DNA of 64,000 bases from Comamonas testosteroni (GTDB lineage Bacteria; Pseudomonadota; Gammaproteobacteria; Burkholderiales; Burkholderiaceae_C), in contig NZ_KZ984451.1 of NCBI RefSeq assembly GCF_003569915.1, positions 60,758 through 124,757 on the forward strand, in the 5' to 3' direction. A model generated the notes under the pieces. It saw only the letters and a list, made by a program, of their open reading frames with translations, made no database searches and was not told where the DNA came from. Both the position numbers and the translations under genes were made by a program. Positions within the stretch are counted from its first letter, which is position 1, and every line of letters begins with the position of its first letter. Positions 29,210 through 39,296 of this stretch are shown here, in pieces.

Positions 29210-29710
29210 ATGGCCATTCAGATCATCTATGCCCGTGCAGCCAACGGCGTCATCGGCAAGGACAACACCATGCCCTGGCATCTGCCCGAGGACATGGCGC
29301 ACTTCAAGGAACTGACGCGTGGCTGCGCCGTCGTCATGGGCCGCAAGACCTGGGACTCGCTGCCCGCGCGCTTTCGCCCCCTGCGTGGTCGCACCAATAT
29401 CGTCGTCACACGCCAAAGCGACTGGCAGCCCGAGCCAGCCTCCGACAAGGTCGTGCGCACCGCCAGCCTGCAGCAGGCACTGGACGTGGCGCAAACGCTC
29501 TCCGCCGACGTCTGGGTCATGGGTGGCGCGCAAATCTATGCGCAGGCCCTGCCCCTGGCCGATGCCGTGGAAGTGACCGAAATCGCCCAGGACTTTGAAG
29601 GCGATGCCTTTGCGCCAGACCTCGGCCCAGAGTGGAAGGAAGTCAGCCGCAGTGCGCACCAATCCAGCAACGGCCTGAACTACAGCTTTGTGCGCTTTGA
29701 GCGCAAATAA
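29210..29710 (+). CDS. folA: Dihydrofolate reductase
   Basis: A 166-aa NADPH-dependent reductase that turns dihydrofolate into tetrahydrofolate. ATG 29210 (MAIQIIYARAANGVIG) is chosen; an in-frame TTG three codons upstream is possible. Signatures: NGVIGKDNTMPWHLPEDMAHFK, VVMGRKTWDSLP, GRTNIVVTRQ and VMGGAQIYAQAL. The usual catalytic acid is the Glu/Asp pair in LPEDM. It functions with thyA directly upstream. Confidence 0.96.
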   Translation: MAIQIIYARAANGVIGKDNTMPWHLPEDMAHFKELTRGCAVVMGRKTWDSLPARFRPLRGRTNIVVTRQSDWQPEPASDKVVRTASLQQALDVAQTLSADVWVMGGAQIYAQALPLADAVEVTEIAQDFEGDAFAPDLGPEWKEVSRSAHQSSNGLNYSFVRFERK

Positions 29711-29908
29711 GCAATCCAGCACCCTACTTGGGCGCATTTACGTCTTCCCAAGCGTCGCTCAGGCTGACAGGCTTAAAGTCCTCGGTGAGACAAATTCCCT
29801 CTTGCGCGATCCATGCTGCATTGCAACAATCCAGCATGCTGTCATGACCTGCCAATGACCTTCCTGCCCAAAATCCGGATGGCCGCCTGAACCCTCCACC
29901 CCTCCATC

Positions 29909-30997
29909 ATGAGCCTTGTCCAGCCCCTTCCTCCCGGCGCCCTCGACATCGTGGGAGACATCCACGGCGAATACGCCGCGCTGGCGCAGTTGCTTTCGCA
30001 CCTGGGCTATGACCACGAAGGCAACCACCCCGAAGGCCGCCGCCTCATCTTCGTGGGCGACTTCTGCGACCGCGGGCCCGACAGCCCCTCGGTGCTGGGG
30101 CTGGTCGGCAGCATGCTCGTCTCCGGCAAAGCCCACGGCGTGCTGGGCAACCACGAAATCAATCTGCTGCGCGAAGACGCCAAGGACGGCTCAGGCTGGT
30201 TCTTCGACAGCCGCGTCGAGGCCGACCAACCCAAATACGCCCCCTTCGCCCGCATGCCCGAGGCGCAAATCCCCGGCATGCTGGAAACGCTCAACCAGTT
30301 ACCCGTCGCGCTCGAGCGCGAAGACCTGCGCGTCGTGCACGCCGCCTGGTTGCCCAGCCAGATCGCCATGGCACGTGAATTGCCCGCTGGCAGCGCCCGC
30401 GACTCCTATGACCGCTTTGAAGGCATCGCCGCCGAGCAGTCGGTCATCAAACGCATTGCACAGCGCATGCGCGAAGAAGACCGCAGCTGGCCCTACAGTC
30501 TGGAAGACTACCGCTACGAGCCGCCATTCCTGCCTGCGCACAGTGAAAGCGAATTGAACAAGGCCATGGTCAACCCGCTCAAAGTACTGACCACCGGCGT
30601 GGAGCGCGAATGCCGCAACCCCTTCTATGCCGGCGGCAAATGGCGCTTTGTCGAACGCGTGGCCTGGTGGAACGAATACGCTGAAGAGCCCGCCGTCATC
30701 GTCGGCCACTATTGGCGCCGCCTGCGCGCCAGCGATGCACCCGCCCACGGCTCGCAGTTTGAAAACCTGTTCGGCGGCACCGCGCCGCTTTCCTGGCACG
30801 GTCAACGCAACAACGTGTTCTGCGTGGACTACTCCGTCGGCGCCCGCTGGCTCAACCGCCTGCGCGGCGAAGACCCCAGCGAACGCAGCAAACTCGCCGC
30901 CATGCGCTGGCCAGAGCGTGTGCTGGTGTTTGATGATGGGACGCAGGCAGCAACGGACAACTTTGAAGAACCAGCAGTCTCAAAGCATTTGAGCTGA
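29909..30997 (+). CDS. Calcineurin-like metallophosphoesterase (PrpA/ApaH-like)
   Basis: A 362-aa protein with the metal-site motifs GDIHGEYAAL (residues ~16-25), FVGDFCDRGPDS and LGNHEINLL, then VIVGHYW near residue 270. These match Ser/Thr phosphatase-like or bis-nucleoside tetraphosphatase-like phosphoesterases of the bacterial PPP group. The substrate cannot be told. It is the last chromosomal housekeeping-type gene before the CRISPR array, which begins 86 bp after its stop. Confidence 0.88.
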   Translation: MSLVQPLPPGALDIVGDIHGEYAALAQLLSHLGYDHEGNHPEGRRLIFVGDFCDRGPDSPSVLGLVGSMLVSGKAHGVLGNHEINLLREDAKDGSGWFFDSRVEADQPKYAPFARMPEAQIPGMLETLNQLPVALEREDLRVVHAAWLPSQIAMARELPAGSARDSYDRFEGIAAEQSVIKRIAQRMREEDRSWPYSLEDYRYEPPFLPAHSESELNKAMVNPLKVLTTGVERECRNPFYAGGKWRFVERVAWWNEYAEEPAVIVGHYWRRLRASDAPAHGSQFENLFGGTAPLSWHGQRNNVFCVDYSVGARWLNRLRGEDPSERSKLAAMRWPERVLVFDDGTQAATDNFEEPAVSKHLS

Positions 30998-31083
30998 TGC
31001 ACTTGCCAACTTTCAGGTCTCGTTCTCGCCTTTTCCTTTGCATTAGCAATGCGAGCCCGCACACAGCCGAGGCGTAAGCTGGT

Positions 31084-32398
31084 TTTTTGCGCTGCCTGTG
31101 TGGCAGCGAACTCACCGGATGGGCCAGCAGGGCCTTTCTGAGCTGCCTGTGCGGCAGCGAACTCACACGGGCGCTGCGCACTCCCCCTGTGGATTTTTCT
31201 GAGCTGCCTATGCGGCAGCGAACCTGTTGCTGGCGGGCTTTTGTGGCTCGCTCGTTTTCTGAGCTGCCTATGCGGCAGCGAACTCGGAGTGGGTTGTCCA
31301 AAAAGTAGGCGTTATTTTCTGAGCTGCCTATGCGGCAGCGAACATGGATAAACACACCAGTGTTTTGGTGCGGCTGTTTCTGAGCTGCCTATGCGGCAGC
31401 GAACGTTTTCGGGTGACGCATCTCATACCAGCGGCATTTCTGAGCTGCCTATGCGGCAGCGAACTCACGCGCGCCTGCTTGCTGTCCATGTTTGCATTTC
31501 TGAGCTGCCTATGCGGCAGCGAACGGCCGAGGCTGCGCTGCCGTCCTGGCTGGACTTTTCTGAGCTGCCTATGCGGCAGCGAACGCTATGGCAAGGCGCT
31601 GCTGGACCTCAAAAATTTTCTGAGCTGCCTGTGCGGCAGCGAACGCGATCGCATACAGGGACCATCTGGCGTCTATTTTCTGAGCTGCCTGTGCGGCAGC
31701 GAACAAGGTCGATGATGGATTGAGCGCAGAAGCCACTTTCTGAGCTGCCTGTGCGGCAGCGAACGACTTGGTTGCGACTTACCTGCGATACGGAAATTTC
31801 TGAGCTGCCTGTGCGGCAGCGAACAGTGCGCCGTCTGTGATGCCAAAACCTGCCAATTTCTGAGCTGCCTGTGCGGCAGCGAACGTACTCGGCCTTATAG
31901 CCGGAGTCCCGCCATTTTTCTGAGCTGCCTGTGCGGCAGCGAACGCATTACGATCAACAGCAGCGGGTTGAGCGCTTTTCTGAGCTGCCTGTGCGGCAGC
32001 GAACTTCTGCAGCGACGTGTTTGAAGTCGACCCGCTTTTCTGAGCTGCCTGTGCGGCAGCGAACAACGATGCGCTCGAAGCTGTCTGCTACAAGTTTTTC
32101 TGAGCTGCCTGTGCGGCAGCGAACGGGCTTGCCGGGGCCGCCATGGTCCACGCTGTTTTCTGAGCTGCCTGTGCGGCAGCGAACTCCTATGGGTGTGGGT
32201 GCGCTCAGGCCTGAATTTTCTGAGCTGCCTGTGCGGCAGCGAACATCCAGCAATTACGTGTCCGGTAGCTCAGGCTTTTCTGAGCTGCCTGTGCGGCAGC
32301 GAACGATCAGGTCACCGCACGTCTGCAGCAGGAAATTTTCTGAGCTGCCTGTGCGGCAGCGAACCCCACCCGCTACAGCGAATACGACCGCATGTGTT
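31084..32398 (-). CRISPR. Type I-F CRISPR array, leader-distal block (22 repeats)
   Basis: Twenty-two 28-bp repeats; in crRNA orientation (minus strand) they begin GTTCGCTGCC, contain the CTGCC-loop-GGCAG hairpin recognised by Cas6f and end CAGCTCAGAAA. They start at 31084, 31135, 31196, 31256, 31316, 31377, then every 60 bp from 31437 to 32337. The first repeat (31084-31111) is degenerate (three changes plus a loop change), as expected for the trailer end. Repeats 3-9 (31196-31584) carry a T-for-C change in the hairpin loop (A for G on the + strand). The first spacer is only 23 bp; others are 32-33. The last spacer (32365-32396) runs into the IS30 element, which split the next repeat after TT. 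Confidence 0.97.
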
Positions 32399-33624
32399 TG
32401 TGGATTCAACTGGTCAATGCAACACAATGATTGCCACTGGCGCAAGGAGTGTTGGCATGAAGCAAAGACCGCGGATTTACTACACCGAAGCTCAGAAAGC
32501 ACTGATGTGGGATCGCTGGCAAGCTGGCGATACCTTGCATGAGATCGGCAAGCTGTTTGACCGGCCGCACAGCTCTATCTACAACATACTGAGTTCAACG
32601 GGTGGGATTCGACCACCTGTGAGACATCGATCTCGCGTGGCACTGTCTCTAGTCGATCGAGAAGAAATCTCCCGAGCGCTAGCAGCGGGTGAATCTATCC
32701 GTTGCATTGCCAGGCGCTTGAAACGACCGGCATCCACTATCAGCCGTGAACTCCATCGCAACGGCGGCAAAATTTGCTATCGCGCAGCGAAGGCTGATGA
32801 GATGGCCTGGCAGCGAGGTCTTCGCCCTAAAGAGTGCAAGTTAGCCCGCAACCCCGTACTGGCTCAAATCGTGGCGACTAAATTGCAAAGTCAGTGGTCA
32901 CCCGAGCAGATTGCGGGATGGCTCAAACGTACCTATCCGGACGACAAGGAGTTGCAGGTGTCTCACGAAGCCATCTACCGCACGCTATTTGTCCAAACAC
33001 GCGGAGCCTTGAAGAAAGAGCTGCTGGAGCACCTGCGGCGCACCAGAGGAATGCGCCGCTCACGCCACTACACCCAGAAAACACCTATCCATGGACGGAT
33101 CGTAGATGCAGTGCCCATCAGCGAGCGTCCAGCCTGCATAGAGGATCGAGCGGTTCCAGGTCACTGGGAAGGTGATCTGTTGTTCGGCGATGCCTACAGC
33201 CAGATTGCAACGCTGGTGGAGCGCCACACACGCTACCTGATGCTGGTCAAGCTGGTGGACAAAGACTCCTATACCGTGGCTGCGGCGTTGGCCCGGCATG
33301 CACAGACCTTGCCACAGGAGCTCTATCGTTCCTTGACCTGGGATAGAGGGTCAGAGATGGCGGGGCACAAGCGATTCACTGTGGCCACTGACATCCAAGT
33401 CTACTTCTGTGATCCACAAAACCCATGGCAGCGCGGGACGAACGAGAACACCAATGGGCTGCTCAGGCAGTACATGCCCAAGGGCATCGACATCTCGGGC
33501 TACTCGCAGAATGCTTTGAATGAAATTGCTAGAAAATTAAACGAGCGGCCCAGAAAAACCTTGGGGTACAGAACCCCGGCTGAGATGTTTAACGAATGTG
33601 TTGCATCGATCGGTTGAATCCACA
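32399..33624 (+). mobile_element. IS30-family insertion sequence inside the CRISPR array
   Basis: A 1,226-bp element with 27-bp imperfect terminal repeats (24 of 27 match) at 32399-32425 and 33598-33624, outer ends TGTGGATTCAAC. TT lies before the left end and TT(T) directly after the right end, giving a 2-bp target duplication that includes the first bases of a CRISPR repeat. It carries one intact transposase. The element reads opposite to the CRISPR array. Confidence 0.93.
32457..33617 (+). CDS. IS30-family transposase
   Basis: A 386-aa DDE transposase. The start ATG 32457 (MKQRPRIYYTEAQKAL) has AAGGAG eight bases before it; an ATG 30 bases earlier is in frame but without a ribosome site. 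N-terminal helix-turn-helix segments (residues ~5-50 and ~75-110: SIRCIARRLKRPASTISRELHRNGG) bind the ends. The catalytic core shows GHWEGDLLFG (first Asp), LTWDRGSEM (second Asp) and QRGTNENTNGLLRQYMPKG (Glu), the classic IS30 signature. The stop codon lies within the right terminal repeat. All motifs are intact, so it is probably active. Confidence 0.95.
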   Translation: MKQRPRIYYTEAQKALMWDRWQAGDTLHEIGKLFDRPHSSIYNILSSTGGIRPPVRHRSRVALSLVDREEISRALAAGESIRCIARRLKRPASTISRELHRNGGKICYRAAKADEMAWQRGLRPKECKLARNPVLAQIVATKLQSQWSPEQIAGWLKRTYPDDKELQVSHEAIYRTLFVQTRGALKKELLEHLRRTRGMRRSRHYTQKTPIHGRIVDAVPISERPACIEDRAVPGHWEGDLLFGDAYSQIATLVERHTRYLMLVKLVDKDSYTVAAALARHAQTLPQELYRSLTWDRGSEMAGHKRFTVATDIQVYFCDPQNPWQRGTNENTNGLLRQYMPKGIDISGYSQNALNEIARKLNERPRKTLGYRTPAEMFNECVASIG

Positions 33625-36600
33625 TTTCTGAGCTGCCTGTGCGGCAGCGAACGCGAGGAAATGAAAACTGCGGGCTACGACATTTTTCTGAGCTGCCTGT
33701 GCGGCAGCGAACTTGCCGCCGTGGCTGAAGGCTTCCGCGTCTTTTTTCTGAGCTGCCTGTGCGGCAGCGAACCCCCTGAAGAAAGCCCCGCCAGAAGCCG
33801 CTACTTTCTGAGCTGCCTGTGCGGCAGCGAACCACGAAGCCCTGCGACGCGGGGCTTTTTCTTTTTTCTGAGCTGCCTGTGCGGCAGCGAACCCCTTCAA
33901 GCCGTGAGTTCACAGTATCCGGCTTTTCTGAGCTGCCTGTGCGGCAGCGAACTCGGCCTGGTAGACCTCGCCGCCGGCAGACTTTTTCTGAGCTGCCTGT
34001 GCGGCAGCGAACACTCGCTTGCTTTTTGTATCACTTTCCTCGTGTTTCTGAGCTGCCTGTGCGGCAGCGAACGCGGCTTTCCCGGCACCGATGAAGCCTG
34101 CAGCTTTCTGAGCTGCCTGTGCGGCAGCGAACCGCATGTACGGCTAGCACGCCAGCCCCGTGCTTTTCTGAGCTGCCTGTGCGGCAGCGAACCACTTTTA
34201 CGAGCTGGACGCGCTGCGCGAAATTTTCTGAGCTGCCTGTGCGGCAGCGAACAGCCCAACTGTTGCCGAGAGCTTTGTATCGAGTTTCTGAGCTGCCTGT
34301 GCGGCAGCGAACGACGCCAATGAGTGGGAAGTCAACTACGCCTTTTTCTGAGCTGCCTGTGCGGCAGCGAACCCATCACCGCAGAAAAGACATGCGCCGG
34401 CTGCTTTCTGAGCTGCCTGTGCGGCAGCGAACGTGACAGTCACGCAGCGCGCAGCGCAGAACAATTTCTGAGCTGCCTGTGCGGCAGCGAACGGAGGCCC
34501 GCTTATGAACTACTCAAAACTCCTTTTCTGAGCTGCCTGTGCGGCAGCGAACTGCGCTGAATGCGCGCTGCAGCATGCGGGCGCTTTCTGAGCTGCCTGT
34601 GCGGCAGCGAACCAGCAGATAACGCCGACTGATCTGCGAGTTGATTTCTGAGCTGCCTGTGCGGCAGCGAACCCCGCGCCGGTGTTCAACCCGGTGGCGC
34701 TGCTTTTCTGAGCTGCCTGTGCGGCAGCGAACCTGTCACCCAGCCCCTGCCCACACCCGGCGCATTTCTGAGCTGCCTGTGCGGCAGCGAACCTGTATTC
34801 GCCGGAAACCGGCGATGTGCTCAATTTCTGAGCTGCCTGTGCGGCAGCGAACGTAGCCCTCGCCAGATTGCCGTCAAGGTGACATTTCTGAGCTGCCTGT
34901 GCGGCAGCGAACGCCTGACGGCGCATTGCTCGCCCCATATCTTTTTTCTGAGCTGCCTGTGCGGCAGCGAACGAGGCTAAACGCGGCAATGAAGCCCGTG
35001 ACTTTTTCTGAGCTGCCTGTGCGGCAGCGAACGTTGTTGCTTGATCTTCGCAGCACTGCTGCAGTTTCTGAGCTGCCTGTGCGGCAGCGAACCGATCCAA
35101 AGCGCTGATCGCCTTGGCGTTGCTTTTCTGAGCTGCCTGTGCGGCAGCGAACGCAGACTGGCTCTCACCGGCCTTGGTGTACTTTTTCTGAGCTGCCTGT
35201 GCGGCAGCGAACTTCAAGCGTGTGCGAGAACTGGATGCACAGCATTTCTGAGCTGCCTGTGCGGCAGCGAACGGAACCGACACCGCATTTCCGGCAAGAT
35301 TGATTTTCTGAGCTGCCTGTGCGGCAGCGAACACCGATCCACACTGTTTTCAAGCGCGTTTGCCATTTCTGAGCTGCCTGTGCGGCAGCGAACTCACGCG
35401 GGCCTGCTTGCTATCCATGTTCGCAGTTTCTGAGCTGCCTGTGCGGCAGCGAACCGCCGCACCACACTTGCCGTGGGCAGCTGCGCTTTCTGAGCTGCCT
35501 GTGCGGCAGCGAACTGATCGAGACAGCCAAGGCCGCGCCAGCAGTGTTTCTGAGCTGCCTGTGCGGCAGCGAACGATCGTTTTGCACTCATGCCAGCCCT
35601 CCCTGCTTTTCTGAGCTGCCTGTGCGGCAGCGAACGGCCCAGGCGGCGCCCACAGTCGATGCAATCATTTCTGAGCTGCCTGTGCGGCAGCGAACGGGCT
35701 GGGCGATATCGCCAAGCAAGGTGGTGATTTCTGAGCTGCCTGTGCGGCAGCGAACGAACTTCGCGCCCTGCTGGCTACTGGTGGACATTTCTGAGCTGCC
35801 TGTGCGGCAGCGAACCAATATGCGATTGCACCTCGCACCCTGCAAGCTTTCTGAGCTGCCTGTGCGGCAGCGAACGTATGAGATGCGTCACCCGAAAACG
35901 GGTGACTTTTCTGAGCTGCCTGTGCGGCAGCGAACCTGAGATTGCGGATTCGAGCTTGAGCACTTCATTTCTGAGCTGCCTGTGCGGCAGCGAACCTGGC
36001 GGCTACGGGCTTGTCGATAGCGCGCTGTTTCTGAGCTGCCTGTGCGGCAGCGAACGACCACGCTCGATCAGATCGGCTACACCGAGCTTTCTGAGCTGCC
36101 TGTGCGGCAGCGAACCAAAAAAAGCCCGTCGAAGCGGGCCATGGTCATTTCTGAGCTGCCTGTGCGGCAGCGAACATCGTGGACGTCGCAAATCCCACGC
36201 AGGGCTGTTTCTGAGCTGCCTGTGCGGCAGCGAACCGGCGCACAGCCAGCCTCAGCATGTTCTGCCATTTCTGAGCTGCCTGTGCGGCAGCGAACGCCCC
36301 ACAGGCACAGAGCTATGAGAGCAAACATTTCTGAGCTGCCTGTGCGGCAGCGAACCAAAAACTATCCAAGGCGTCCAAGACGACTTCTTTCTGAGCTGCC
36401 TGTGCGGCAGCGAACGACATAGAGACAATCGGCTGCGTGTAGCCATCTTTCTGAGCTGCCTGTGCGGCAGCGAACTGATCTTTCTTAATCGCATCGCCAA
36501 TCACCTTTTTCTGAGCTGCCTGTGCGGCAGCGAACGAATATTTCGGCGGAGGTCTGAGGAATGGCAATTTCTGAGCTGCCTGTGCGGCAGCGAACGGCCG

Positions 36601-39296
36601 CGCTTTCAGGCTCCTGCCCTGATGCCCTTTCTGAGCTGCCTGTGCGGCAGCGAACGCCTAGATATTTGGGGGCGTATCGTTGTTATTTTTCTGAGCTGCC
36701 TGTGCGGCAGCGAACCTCTTCTAGCGCGTGCTGTAGCCATTCCTTGTTTTCTGAGCTGCCTGTGCGGCAGCGAACTGATTTGAGTGCGTACAGCCAGCAC
36801 CAGAATTTTTCTGAGCTGCCTGTGCGGCAGCGAACTACGATACACCGCAGGGCAAGCAGCTCAGCACTTTCTGAGCTGCCTGTGCGGCAGCGAACCCAGG
36901 TGGTGGTGCCGCCTGCGCGGGCTTCGTTTTCTGAGCTGCCTGTGCGGCAGCGAACGCGTTGTGACAGCAATGCCCTTGAAGCCTCCATTTCTGAGCTGCC
37001 TGTGCGGCAGCGAACGCGACATTACAGTGCCTGCGCCCCAGGCAGCATTTCTGAGCTGCCTGTGCGGCAGCGAACACCCCCGCACAGCGCCACCGCGCCC
37101 GCGTGATTTTCTGAGCTGCCTGTGCGGCAGCGAACTAGGGCGTGCCGTATGCCGGCACACGAATATCTTTCTGAGCTGCCTGTGCGGCAGCGAACCAGTC
37201 CGCGCTGTTGACAGCGATTGGCACCAATTTCTGAGCTGCCTGTGCGGCAGCGAACACGTGTGCACATGCAAACCGCACCAGCTCATTTTTCTGAGCTGCC
37301 TGTGCGGCAGCGAACCTGGGCCAGCGGGGCTTGCACGGTGACGCGCATTTCTGAGCTGCCTGTGCGGCAGCGAACCATCCAAGAAGGCGGCCACCTGATC
37401 ATCTGGTTTTCTGAGCTGCCTGTGCGGCAGCGAACATGCGCGAATTGCGCTTTTACAGGAGGCGCGATTTCTGAGCTGCCTGTGCGGCAGCGAACATTGA
37501 TCTACCGTGGTTCATCCATGCGCTTGCTTTCTGAGCTGCCTGTGCGGCAGCGAACCGTGGCAACAAAGCAGCCCCAGTAGCCGCCAATTTCTGAGCTGCC
37601 TGTGCGGCAGCGAACACAAACCCACCAGCCAGCGGCGAAACACGCAATTTCTGAGCTGCCTGTGCGGCAGCGAACCTGACGCTGGTGCACTGACGATCAC
37701 GTCACCCTTTCTGAGCTGCCTGTGCGGCAGCGAACAAGCCATGCTGACCCGCTACATCGTCACCTGCTTTCTGAGCTGCCTGTGCGGCAGCGAACCGGGC
37801 GATGTGGTGCTGGGCATGCGCTGGGATTTTCTGAGCTGCCTGTGCGGCAGCGAACCTCTCTGCACGCGGCGAGGGCATTGCGCCAACTTTCTGAGCTGCC
37901 TGTGCGGCAGCGAACTGCCGCCCTCTCCAGCGCCTCTTGCTCGACTATTTCTGAGCTGCCTGTGCGGCAGCGAACATAGCCTTAGCGTGTGCAATGGCGT
38001 TTTCTTTTTTCTGAGCTGCCTGTGCGGCAGCGAACGCGAACTCAGTAACCACTACGCTACACAGATATTTCTGAGCTGCCTGTGCGGCAGCGAACGTGAT
38101 GTTGATGGGATTCATAAAGCCGGTGCCTTTCTGAGCTGCCTGTGCGGCAGCGAACGGTCATCTTCTTCCTAGCCACCTCCCGCAGCTTTTTCTGAGCTGC
38201 CTGTGCGGCAGCGAACGACAGAGCTTGCTCCGCCGTTGTGACCTTGGCTTTCTGAGCTGCCTGTGCGGCAGCGAACAAGTCTCAAATTGAGACTACATTA
38301 ATACCCATTTTCTGAGCTGCCTGTGCGGCAGCGAACTGGCTAGATTCCCGGCAGGCGTCTGGACAACTTTTCTGAGCTGCCTGTGCGGCAGCGAACAGCC
38401 AGAGCGTGGCGTATAGCAAGGCGATAAATTTCTGAGCTGCCTGTGCGGCAGCGAACAGCATCCGAAGGATTCCCAAACTACTACACGTGTTTCTGAGCTG
38501 CCTGTGCGGCAGCGAACTGGCGTTCTACACGCGGATGCTGGTTTAGCAATTTCTGAGCTGCTGTGCGGCAGCGAACCCACGGGCCCACGGCTGCTTGTAA
38601 CTGGCCTTTTTCTGAGCTGCCTGTGCGGCAGCGAACAAGCCGAATCCCAACTCGAAGCCATAGGCGTTTTTCTGAGCTGCCTGTGCGGCAGCGAACACAG
38701 CCATCTCCATCAATTCATTCTTCGTCATTTTCTGAGCTGCCTGTGCGGCAGCGAACCAACTGGCTTCAGTGCTTCGCGGATTTGGTCTTTTCTGAGCTGC
38801 CTGTGCGGCAGCGAACGAATTCTTCACACTCCACCGCCGCGCGCTCTATTTCTGAGCTGCCTGTGCGGCAGCGAACCTGGTAACGGTGTTGTATTGCGGG
38901 ATGGTCAATTTCTGAGCTGCCTGTGCGGCAGCGAACGAATTGATGGAGATGGCTGTAAGTGCAGGGATTTTCTGAGCTGCCTGTGCGGCAGCGAACCACT
39001 GTCGTCCGGCACCATCACTACACACCATTTTCTGAGCTGCCTGTGCGGCAGCGAACGCGAAATGCGGGCTTTTTCTTTATCAGGGCAATTTCTGAGCTGC
39101 CTGTGCGGCAGCGAACTTCGTGCTGGGCTTGGCCTGAATGCCACGCATTTTCTGAGCTGCCTGTGCGGCAGCGAACGGCTTCTTCTGTCGTGATGATGAA
39201 TTCCTCAATTTCTGAGCTGCCTGTGCGGCAGCGAACTCGTCGTGGTGTCGTGGCCTGGTGGCGTGAACTTTCTGAGCTGCCTGTGCGGCAGCGAAC
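33625..39296 (-). CRISPR. Type I-F CRISPR array, leader-proximal block (95 repeats)
   Basis: Ninety-five repeats of 28 bp with 94 spacers of 32-33 bp; starts are 33625 plus 60n to 35305, then 35366, 35427-35547, 35608-38128, 38189-38429, 38490, 38550 and 38609-39269, all at 60-bp steps within each run. Repeats are almost invariant. The exception is the one at 38550-38576, which lacks one base in the Cas6f hairpin stem. With the distal block the locus has 117 repeats. The crRNA strand is the minus strand, the same as the cas genes; the leader lies at 39297-39425. Spacer content includes opposite-strand overlapping pairs and tail-fibre-like sequences (see findings). Confidence 0.98.
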
